Below, in pieces: positions 54,575 to 64,000 of a DNA stretch of 64,000 bases (position 1 is the stretch's first letter; each line of letters begins with the position of its first letter). Made by a program: the position numbers and the translations under genes. The notes beneath the pieces were generated by a model that worked only from the letters and a program-made list of their open reading frames with translations, searched no databases and was not told the DNA's origin. The DNA is taken from contig BPQB01000074.1 of assembly GCA_019973155.2 (NCBI GenBank), positions 1 through 64,000 on the forward strand, written 5' to 3'. The stretch comes from Phanerochaete sordida. Lineage: Eukaryota; Basidiomycota; Agaricomycetes; Polyporales; Phanerochaetaceae.

Positions 54575-57500
54575 CTGTCGTAACCATCTTGAGATTCCAC
54601 TTGTAATTTCTTTACCATTGAACCCTTGGATAATTGCAGTACCCTCCAATGTTGAGCCTCGAGACAAACATGTATATACTGATTGGTTACTTTTGCAATT
54701 TTGCAAGTCCACTGCATTGTATGCCCTTGTCCTGCCTTGTGAGTTATAGTCAGTCATTGCAAAATTGGGTACCAACGGAATTTGGTCACGATAAATGCTT
54801 AGTGTTTTTCCGTTTGGCATCATACATTGAATGTCTTGCTGTGTACGGTTAATGGGCACTACATGCAAAGGGAGTCCTTCAAGCTGGATATTCTTAGGAG
54901 GGGAGATTAATTCCACAAACACAGTTCCCAATTGTAACTTACCAGTGTCATCTACTGGCTTTTGAAATCCAGCTGACTACACGCGCTTCAGCACCATTGG
55001 TAACACAGCATTCTGTGGCAATGCTTTTCTTGATCATCACAGGAAGTCCCTTACAAAAACGAAGAATTCCTGGATGGTTATCGCTGCAGCAATGTGATAG
55101 GTTTCACAGAGCATCTTGTAAATAAGGATTGATATTATTGTTTGACCTATGAGGATTTACCTTTCGGGAGTTTTTGCGTTGCTTTTTTGACTCTGCCTTG
55201 GTATCAGATTTCCACTGATCCTTGCTGTAAAATGTTTGCAATGCGCTATTACACTCCTGAGCAAATTGTTCTGACCGAAAACTGTTGATTTTGTCTCTGT
55301 ATGCATTCCAGGAAGTAATAATGGAAACATAGTGGAAATTTGGGTCAGTTAGTTTTGATTGGTTGAGATGCCTGCCAACAATTCGGGATCTAAGTAACTG
55401 AATATCTGTTTGAGTACAGGCTCCATATCGCATACGCTCTAAACATTTACGCAGCTTTTGGTCACCAGAGGTTAACTCTTTTGTCGCATATTTTGTTTCA
55501 AAATCACCACGGTAGTAAATTGATGCCACACTGCACGGGCAATAATAGTCTTTTGCTCATTTTCAGAGTGTGTACCATGGATAATGGAGGTGGGACCTTC
55601 ACTGTACAGAGACTTATGCCATGCAATAGGAGGTAGCTGCGCAAAATCTCCTGCAGCTATGATATTAATCCCTCCAAATGTCTCATTTGGCTTGTTTCTG
55701 GCAAGGGACATTTGTTCACAGATTTGGTAGAATTGCCCCAAGTCAATCATGGATATTTCATCTAAAAATACATACTCCACTCCTTGCAGATTATCAAACG
55801 CTGTTTGTACAGATTTGCTATTTTGACCACCCTTGTCTTTGCTATCATATGCAGTAAATCCTAAAATGTGGTGATACGTGGAACCGCCTATCAGTGCAGC
55901 AGCTGACCCTGTGGGAGCCATGCAAATAAATCTGTAACCTTTCTGTCTCTGGTTAAAAAAGGCCATCAGTGCCTTAATCACTTAAGATTTTCCTGTACCT
56001 GCCATGCCGCCAAGATACATCTTAAGCTGCTCACCAGAAGGCTTGCAAGCATGATTAGCAATAATACAAAATGCTCTACGTTGCTCACAATTGAGTGTAT
56101 AAGTCTTGATAATATCATCTATTTGCTCATGGTCACTTTCAGATGGTGGTACAAAGGAGTTGTCCAGATAACTTTTGTCAATAACTTGTACAGTATCAGG
56201 TTGGGTGTTATTTTGCTGTACACTTTGCGCTTTAGCTGCTTTGACTTGGTCGAAACGTGCATTCATTATTTCAGCCCTTTTAGCTGCTAGTAATTCTTCC
56301 CCTTGTCTAGTGGTGTAATTGTCTGGAGGGACAAACTCTGAAGAATGTACAGGTGACGGTAGATCTCCATTGACCTTGTTCATAGCACCTGCTGTATGCA
56401 TTAATCTTTCTGCATCCTGCATTCTGGACAATCTTGTAATATGGCCTCTTGACCATTCCTGATATTCCTCTGCTATATCTGCTAGTTGTTCATCTGTAAG
56501 GTCATTTAAAGTATCATAACCATAGCGTGTTGAGTCCAAGTATTCCTGTGTTTCCTCGTCAATATTAGAGGGCATATAGCCAGTTGCTATGCCCTTCTTC
56601 CTTGCAGCTGAAACATTATCTCGTGCATCATTACACTCATAGTGAATATGAAAATACTTCATAATATCAGACTGTCTCTCTATGAACTCATGGCCTAAAA
56701 ATGCAGCATCCCAGCTATTCACTTCTGTCTTCAAATCATGGCCAGATCTCCATGGCTTAAACAATGTAAGCATTGTCATGCAATAGTTTTCTCTACTGTC
56801 TTGATCTTTTCTTGGCAAGGAGCCTCCAATGAAGTTTGGTACTCTAGCTTCAGTTTCAGGACACAAACGCACTTGATGTGTATTGTATTGAGGATGTGTT
56901 TCTGCAAACAGTTTCCAAGAGCTGGAATATTTGATCGACTTATTATATCCATCTGAAAGACCATCTTCTGAGTTGAATGCATGATTGACGCTATCAGCTA
57001 TGCTTTCAGCATCCGTTTCATCCAATTCTTCAGTAGTATCAGTGTCTTTGAATTGTTTCATGGACTCCATGAGTGTGCTGTATTCTTGCGAGAGCTGCTC
57101 ACTTTTCTTTGCTGTCTTGAGAAGATCCTTGATATGATACACGTTATACAACACGAGATATGTGTCTAGTGCTTCTAGGTGAGAGGCGTTCTGCTCTGAT
57201 ATCCACGTTTCATCTCCATAATCCCATTTTACTAAGAACTGAATTCTCTTGCCCTTCCACTGATGACTTAGAACTCCGTCAACTAGCCACTCTCCTTCTT
57301 TTTCACAACCACAGTATTTTCCTTGTGAAATTGTGGATTTTGTGGCCCTTTGTATCCACTCATATACGCTGACATTCTCGTATTGTTCAGGCCTGTGTAC
57401 ATAGTCCATAACAGGGTTGATTCCAACTAATTTATTATCATGTGCAGTTAGTACAACCTTTTCCCTGCTAGTCACTGGATTTTCACTGTTACTGCTTTGC

Positions 57501-60460
57501 CATGCTTTTCTGACTTCAGAAACATGGCTTTTCCAGTAGAACCGCTGGAACTTATGACTGGTGTAGTGATCAGGATGCCCTAGTAGATACATACATGCCA
57601 TTTGCCCCCCAATTTCACTTTGAGAGGTAAGAGAGTTAACAATTTGGATTAAAATCTGTCTTGCTTTAACTGCCTTTGATTCTGATCCTCCTAACAGCTT
57701 GGACTCACGTTTGAATATGTGTCGGACTGCTTGAAACATGGTGTGTGTTTTGAGAGGTGGTTTTGTAATACAATCTGTTGTATAAGCTATCACAGATTTG
57801 ATAGCTGTACCAGGTAACAAGCTGGTGACATCTGTGTTGCATCTGAGCAGGTACGTCAGAATAGGTGAAAAGGTGTTCATCATTGCTTCGCCTTTCTTCA
57901 GATTGAGAGCACCCGTTTCTGGGTCTATCTGTGTTTCCAAGAAAAGGGCTCTTGGAAATTTAGCCTTACAAGTACCATATTTATTGTTCTTACAGCCCTT
58001 GTTGCATGAGTGAATATTTGACAAAAATAGCAGTTCATTGACAGTGTACGCAAATCTTTCCCACTATGTCATACTTGCTTTGCAATCTTGACAAAGATGC
58101 TGGCATTCCGGTTGACCACATGATAATACTGTAGGTTCAGGCAAAGTAGTAGTTGGACGTGGTCTTTGAGGATCTTTCTGCGTAGTCCTCTCTATATCAT
58201 CACCCACTTCAGTCATGGTTTTTTGAAGAAACTCCCCACAGTGCACGCTTTCCAAGTACGCCACCATTTGTCTCTGAAAATTTGATTGTCGATCCAATAG
58301 CTTATCCCGGATCTTCTGAGGTGTCAGTGAGTTTTTGAGCCAGATAAGCATGTGCATATGCAGCGTTGATCTACCTTGTTGCTCAACTGTTCCATAATAG
58401 CCTGATGTCTTACCATATAGCCCGGGATGCGTATTATTATATCCCAAGACATGTTTGATAAAAGCATCAGACATGAATTTGAAAAAGCGTGCACCTGCCA
58501 CAGGGTTGTTTGCTATAAGATAGAACCTCTTATCACTTGTGAAATTGTTGGGATATATGGCATCATGGGAGCCTGCCAAATATATAGCAATAGAATGCTT
58601 GATGTCTGCTGGAGCAAAGGTAATAAACCAACTTGGAGCTCCTAAGTAGGATGTTAAAGCCCAGATTTTGTTTCGCATATCTTTTCTATTTGTAATGGAG
58701 CCTGGAACGTGGGTACCAATATAGTCAATGTCATTCAATATTCTATAGCACTGCTGTTGTTCAGGTGTTAGCTCTAATACTTTGACAGGACCTTGTTCCA
58801 CTTTGTCTATAATGTCCAACAGTGTACTCTCTTTTGTATTAAGCAGCCTGTCTGCTATTTCGTGAAAGTGGTCTCTACGAGTAAGCAGATATCCTCCCGT
58901 GACACTTTTCTTGATTTGTTCATGATTGAATGCAATAAGAGGGAAATAAGAATCCATTTGAAAGTGTTTATCATGGTACATCAATAAATGGCGTTTGTGT
59001 GTAGTCTCAGGAATAGATTCCAGTGATTTATTGTTCCCTATACCTCCAAGGCCATAGGGAAACAGCCAGGGAAACATTTGTGGGTATAGTTGTGGGTTGT
59101 TGTAAATACTTTCTGGAACCTCCTTATGAGTGATAGCCAGAGCTTTACCATCTTGCTTGAAGTGCTTCAGAGCTTTATTTCTTATTATCCCTTGCTCATC
59201 TTTATCCAGCAAGTCTGTTAGTTCATCTGATGTCAATGTATGAACAGTGAAAGGACATTGGCCCTCTAATTTACCATCTTCTTCCTTATTATCATTCACT
59301 GCCATTGCTTCGGAGTCTTTTGTTGCCTCTACTTCATGATAATCTACAGCAACTGGAGGGGAATCCTCAGAATATTCAGACAGATTTACCTGTGATATTT
59401 CTATATTTGCATAGTCATAATGGTTTAGCTTCAGCCACTGTAATGCTGATATAACTCTATTTTTCCGGATCAAAAATGGAGTTTGTTTGTAATCCTCTGG
59501 TGTTGGCTTTGTAGGGCTCATGTACAAGAAGGCCAATACCTCATCCAGGTCATCCCTGTTAGGTGGCAGAACAGAGTAAATTTTGGGCATAGGCACTGCA
59601 TGACAGATTGTGTTAGCTCTCATCTTGTGCATTTTAGATTTACTAACCCGAATCACACAGTAGTTTCTGATCACCCTTGAAATAAGCAGCTGCTCAGTCC
59701 AAGACAAGTCCTGTAGTTGGGATGAAATCTGGCCAAGCCATAGTCCATTTGCTAATGCTTGTTGAGGTATTTTACCTTGATTTAAACATGTATGGCATTC
59801 AGTACATATATGCTTACATGTAAGATCCATAACAGGGCTGTCAATGTCTTCAATTGGATCATCTTCTGAGAACCGCTTTTTACGTGTAATTCCAGTAATA
59901 CGTAGTGACTCCAAAAGAGCAGGATTTACAGTAGACAGCAGGGTCAGGTTCTGTATATTGCTCAACCTTCCACAAACAGCACAACCATGTTCTTCAATAC
60001 ATTCAAAGGAGGTTTCATCACAAAATCCATTTATAATCTTTGCAAGAAGTTGCTCAGTTGGAGGTGGAGGTGGGAACAAGAAATTTTTATATCTTTCTTG
60101 ACTGTACAGACTTCTTTGCTTCTTGAATTCCTCGTTAGATGCCTTTTTATCTAAGTCGAAGCTCCATGTTTCTGAGCTATGGTCAAGAGCATGTCTTTGG
60201 TGGCATGCTGACATGTCTGAAATAGGAATTGATAAACGAGGCACACGATCAAAAATATGTTTGTCTGCCTCATGGATATAACCAGCAATCCTATAGGACT
60301 TATCCTGCTCAACGCTGGCATTAGAATCATATGCCAATAGCTCAGAAGCTGTCCAATTCTTCTTTGGTTTGTTTCCTTTGGCTCCCCCAATCCATACCAT
60401 TTCATCGCCTAGATTTTCGCAAGCTACAGCCTTGGACAGCTTTCTTTTATGTGCCTTCAT
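54575..60460 (-). pseudogene. Helitron RepHel protein, broken
   Basis: Reading from 60460: a Cys-rich N-terminal region (HGCAVCGRL; CKHICTECHTCLNQGKIPQQ; ALANGLWLGQ), then the Helitron-like Rep domain (YLGAPSWFITFAPADIKHSI, STLHMHMLIWL with the HUH motif, and a catalytic-Tyr region MVAYLESVHCGEFL). An in-frame TAG (58064-58066) follows, then the rest of Rep, a chromodomain-like segment (about 57292-57155) and the Pif1 helicase Walker A MYLGGMAGTGKS, directly followed by an in-frame TAA (about 55981). Walker B (VFLDEISMID) and GGINIIAAGDFAQLPPI lie after it. Beyond 55500 frameshifts break the rest; the late motif FAMTDYNSQGRTRAYNAVDL is still readable at 54,760. The frame is lost at LTR copy 2. 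Confidence 0.9.
57155..57292 (-). other. chromodomain-like segment inside the Helitron protein
   Basis: Between the Rep and helicase parts the translation reads EWLVDGVLSHQWKGKRIQFL, then VKWDYGDETWISEQNASHLE and ALDTYLVLYNV. The pattern (W/Y-x-V-x-x-I/V-L, basic spacer, F/Y-L-V-K-W, a D/E-T-W-I/E step and a closing helix) is that of a chromodomain. Two of the usual three aromatic cage positions seem present. Identification is by pattern only. Confidence 0.6.
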
Positions 60461-60826
60461 TTGTACACTTCAGGGCATGTAATTGAAAGCAGTATAGAGA
60501 GATGTGTGGCTTAAACTAGGCAGGTAGGGCCAAAAATTGGCGGGTACGATTTCTTCATGAGATTATATCCAGTTTGGTATGTTTTTACAGGGTTACTAGA
60601 TTTGAGGGCAGTTTTATTAGTGTATTTGGTATGGTTCCTTGGGCTTATCACATCCCAAGGCACAGTACTACAAGATTACCCTTATTCTGTTCAAAGTACA
60701 AAGTATACTTGATACTTTATACTTTGAACAGAAGAAGGGTAATCTGTTTTCCTTGTCCTTAATAAAGCTGTATGAGATAAACAAAATGCCAATCACATAG
60801 TATACATGTGTGCAGTAGATGAGAGC
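60461..60826. other. spacer between the two Helitron genes
   Basis: An AT-rich spacer with no coding frame. It includes the long palindrome at 60674-60744 and must hold the RepHel promoter. Confidence 0.5.
60674..60744. repeat. 71-bp near-perfect palindrome
   Basis: Arms of 33 bp starting GATTACCCTT pair with only about two mismatches around a 5-nt loop (ACTTG). It could be a miniature fold-back element, a bidirectional terminator hairpin or a replication-related hairpin. Confidence 0.75.
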
Positions 60827-62854
60827 TCAGTTGACTCTGACATAGAGACCCAAAATTAATTTCCGATTATTTGGAGCTGATAATAGTTGAGTAGGTGTAA
60901 ATTCTGTAAAGTGTTTTTCATATCTATATGTACGACCAAGTCCAATGCCATCATTGTACCACACTATGCCTTCAGCATCCACAATTCTGGATGTAAAGTG
61001 ATAGCCTCCGAGGTATACAAATCCACAAAGTCGATACTGATATGGATTTAGCTCAAGCAGCAATGTCCAGTCAACTGTTACTCTTTCAACTTTGAATCGT
61101 AAAAACAGCGGCATGGATTGGAAGGCTACCTGTGTTACCATGAGCTCATTACAAGTTATACATCTGGTGTTGCTGAGTTGCCTTGTGTTAGCTTTCATCC
61201 ATTGTGCTGGTGTTCTGTGCTGTGGAGACCCTTGCATTATTGCTTGCTTTGTCCATCTATACCTCTGGCAGTGTATGAGTATATCAGCATAGGACAAATT
61301 CACATTTCGGCTGATGTCGTGGATGACATTGCATGATCTACATTTCATCTGCTTGTAGTGATAATCAGCATTTTCCTCAAAGGTACGTCCACAAAGCATA
61401 TTGATTTCGGTACCATCATCGTCATTGTAGGGAAAGTCATTTGGATTCTCTGCATGTAATAGTGCCCGGATCTGATTTCGTGCCCGTTCAACAGGAATAT
61501 TTTGGGCATTCCCTTCTGTATATACAGTGGCTGCAAAAAATAACGCAATTCACTTCAAGGGGCTTGATAAAACATTTATTTGAGCATCAATAGTGCTCAT
61601 ATTTATAGCAGTGGACTATTATTAATGTTATACATCCTTCTACCTATATTGACCCATTTTTACAACATTCAAGCTGGCCTCCTTTAGCAGTTAAATTGCA
61701 ATAAAAGATGCAAATATCAATTTACATATATTAGCTGTAGCAGTCAATGATGAGCCTCAGAAATGGCCAAAAAATTTGATCATGTACAGTATCATCCGCA
61801 CTAACTTGCTTTTGGACGAAATATCAATTACACCACTGCAGCACGAGTAATTTGCTCATTACTCTGCCACCCAACAGTTGCAAATTTCATTATCATTGCA
61901 GTGTCATCATTATTACTTATTATAACCTGCTGAGCTGTACACTGTTACAAATGGATCTCTTGAGCCATATCATGCCAGTGTGCAAAGAATTTATGTAATT
62001 TACAGCTATTGAGAATATATTGAGAAATGTGCTTATTTCTGCAATGTGTAAAACAATGCATTGCTGCATATATATTATGAGTACAATAAAACTTTTATGC
62101 GTGCACATTGTATGGGTAGCCAGCTATGCATACAAATATAAGGGGAATTTTAGAAGTCCTTCATCACAGTTTATGAGCCCAATAGCAAATGACCAAATAT
62201 TCAAGCATTTGATTTTTAACACACTTGATAGAATCCCCATCATTACACAAACTTAATTATATCATACCATTAGCATCACACTACCACTCACAATTATTGT
62301 GGCTGCTAAACAATAAGCAGAATATGCCAAAATAATGTTTTGGTTTTAGCCCCAAACATGAATTGCGTTATTTTTTGCAGCCACTGTATCATCCACAGTT
62401 CTTCTGCCAATGGTATTTTGGCAAGACATTGTTGAAGATGTGGTTCTGTATTAGTCCGCAAGGCATGTAGCATTATTGAAAACAGAGAGTCATATGCACA
62501 GCTTTGCCTGCTCCAAATAAATCCCCATTGATGATGCTGCACAAGCGGAGCATGTGAAGTTTTTGTTTTTTTGCTCTTCTGAGCTTCTTTTTGTGGCCCA
62601 GACTCGGACTTCTTGCGCTTTTTTGTGGGTTTCTTATCTTCACTTAGTGCAGCTAAAGCGATCGTACCATGTGCTTTAACATAATTACTCGGACCATGTT
62701 TGGATTTTTGCTTAGTTTCTTTGTTGGCCTTGTCTTCTGTCTTGTCTGCAGCTTTCCGTTTCTTTTTATCATCAACAATAGTCCAGAGTGGGTCTTCAGG
62801 GGGATCTTCATTGTCCCAAGGGTTGATATATGACCACTTCAAATGTCCAGGCAT
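60827..62854 (-). pseudogene. Helitron-associated cysteine-protease-like ORF, split by a TIR element
   Basis: If the insertion at 61525-62386 and one TA are left out, the two halves join in one frame of about 390 codons. A Lys-rich N-part (nuclear-signal-like) precedes GFIWSRQSCAYDSLFSIMLH, which resembles the catalytic-Cys box of ubiquitin-specific proteases. Near the end, YLGGYHFTSRIVDAEGIVWY resembles the His box (HF/Y-T, then W-Y-x-x-D/N). A CxxC pair (CRSCNVIH; CITCNEL) suggests a zinc-binding finger between. The gene directly precedes RepHel on the same strand. Assignment as a ubiquitin-type peptidase is inferred from motif order. Confidence 0.65.
61525..62386. mobile_element. Tc1/mariner-like TIR element, 862 bp, copy 2
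   Basis: Perfect 28-bp terminal inverted repeats start CAGTGGCTGCAAAAAATAAC, and TA flanks each side (61523-61524 and 62387-62388). No transposase frame; AT-rich interior. The TIR is the same family as the element at 48435-49210, but better preserved, so this insertion is younger. It interrupts the protease-like ORF. Confidence 0.88.
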
Positions 62855-64000
62855 TTACGATTTCTGAATGAAATGAAGAATCGTCTTTACGGGTGACAGC
62901 TTTGGGACCTTTTCAGCACCGTTACGAACCTTGGCCCTATGCGTGGGAACTTTGTTTGTTACTTCAATACACAATATTTAATCTCCGCTTCAATTCATTA
63001 CAAAGTTTGTATTGTAACTTGGCCGATTTTTTCAGCCTGGTGTGCTTGGTCTTTCAAGTTGATACTGCATCCATGCATAGATATGGACCTCAACTATGCA
63101 TCGGTAACACTTAGCTGCTTGGCTTGCTCAATGAGCCCATGCAATTGTGCCTTCTTTTCTGAGCACTTAGGTCAAGTGTCACGTGCCAGCACAGAGGCCT
63201 CACTGAAAGGTGGCCACATTGTTATATGTATACTACAAGTAGATAGTGCTCATCAGTAGCTTTCAGAATGTGTACATATGTTGCATAATTTCAACATCCT
63301 TGTGATGCAAAACAGAATATAGCTTATAAGCCTAGCGCTTAACAAGCGCCCACCAAGCGCTTACCTGCTGCAGCCAGAGGTCAACATGCATTCAAACTAG
63401 AAATAGCCTTGCTATGGACCTATACACATATGTTAAGTCTTGCATACCAGTCTATGGATCCAGCAGCTGTATGCAGCTGTCTATACAGTAATAATTGATT
63501 AACGGACTAAATAAATGTACTACAACCCCAGGTATGAAGCAGTATCTTTATTGTTGCTATCAAAAATGGTACGTTGCACACAAGATTGTATGTGTACTGT
63601 TCAGAATGATAAGTAGCAAAATTCCGAGATTTATTCACGGCTTACAGTAGCATTTTACTGGGAAAATCTTCAACTTGACGTGATCAGCTTAAGTGCATAA
63701 TCCTACATACTGCAAGGTCTCAACTACTTATGCAATACTATATACAGTATGCAAACATGTTGCTGAGATCTAGTCACATGGTATATCTGAGTTTTGCAGA
63801 AGCATACACTCTTTGAGATGAAGGCTTATTTTGAGCGCAATGGCCAAGTTTAAAAGGGTATCAGTAGCACCAAGCACATGCAAACAGTGCCTGTTGACCA
63901 TAGCCGCATAGTTCCAGTATCTCTAGGATTTTGCTTGCATTCTTAGAAGCTGAAAAGGGCTCCAGCCCTCTGATGTTACTTGTTGTTCTTGATTACATTA
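62855..64000. other. AT-rich sequence upstream of the Helitron ORF, no gene recognised
   Basis: No coding frame or repeat partner is evident. The Helitron 5' end may lie here; I could not identify its TC terminus. Confidence 0.4.

Larger units (their letters stand above)
54575..62854 (-). mobile_element. decayed Helitron with RepHel and protease-like ORFs
   Basis: Two minus-strand genes in an AT-rich block: a cysteine-protease-like ORF (62854-60827) and the RepHel gene (60460 to 54575). The Rep HUH motif (STLHMHMLIWL) and the Pif1-type helicase motifs place it among Helitrons. Stops and frameshifts show it is inactive. Its 5' TC and 3' CTRR ends could not be fixed; the helicase end was lost to LTR copy 2 and an 862-bp TIR element interrupts the first ORF. 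Confidence 0.85.

Noticed and set aside
1..64000. CRISPR arrays, rRNA genes, prokaryotic operons
   Set aside because: No regularly spaced repeats or rRNA sequence were seen, and introns and gene families show eukaryotic nuclear DNA.

Overview
The window reads as nuclear DNA of a basidiomycete fungus (Agaricomycotina, probably a wood-rotting Polyporales-type species; the order is an inference). Support comes from dense short GT-AG introns of about 45-65 nt, GC-rich genes, intron-bearing eukaryotic tRNA genes, fungus-specific families (UstYa-like/DUF3328, DUF3684, recyclin, CTP-dependent diacylglycerol kinase, Agaricomycete 7-TM proteins) and chromodomain Ty3/gypsy and Helitron transposons.

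Layout: 0-28 kb is gene-rich. It holds two small secreted-protein paralogs (0.8-1.6 kb) and a UstYa-like oxidase gene (2.8-3.5). A 7-TM protein (3.7-4.9), a small single-TM protein (5.5), a hotdog thioesterase (5.9-6.5) and the proteasome beta4/Pre1 gene (6.7-7.4) follow. Next are a second, inverted UstYa-like gene (7.6-8.3), another small secreted protein (9.0), an Ecm11-like coiled-coil gene (9.6-11.1), tRNA-Ala, an F-box recyclin-1 gene (11.5-14.9) and an orphan gene (15.1-15.6). A very large DUF3684 GHKL-ATPase gene spans 15.8-22.4. Two identical inverted tRNA-Pro genes flank a tiny Cys-tailed protein gene (22.8-23.7). Divergent ribosomal genes eS17 and uS8 (24.2-26.2) and a Dgk1-type lipid kinase (26.5-27.8) close this part.

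From 28 kb on the sequence is a nest of transposons. A truncated chromodomain gypsy fragment lies at 28.8-30.1. An old, degenerate gypsy element (minus strand, about 30.4-53.3 kb) has been split by later insertions: a nearly complete young gypsy element of 11,125 bp (35,672-46,796; 372-bp LTRs, TSD CCGCT), a 650-bp solo LTR (TSD GCAGG), a hAT-like MITE (8-bp TSD), a Tc1/mariner-like TIR element (TA target) and two further likely LTR-type insertions. From 54.6 kb the base composition becomes AT-rich. Here sits a decayed Helitron whose RepHel protein (Rep, a chromodomain-like segment, Pif1 helicase) is preceded by a separate ORF resembling a ubiquitin-type cysteine protease. That protease ORF is cut by a second copy of the same Tc1/mariner-like family.

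Most notable: both gypsy elements, though clearly diverged, carry the same extra ORF of about 660 aa between integrase and the 3' LTR, the position of env in other metavirus-like elements but without visible envelope features. Both share a DSCA/NSCA-type retropepsin motif instead of DSGA/DTGA. The Helitron protein appears to hold a chromodomain between its Rep and helicase parts, so chromatin-reading modules occur in two unrelated element classes of the same nest.
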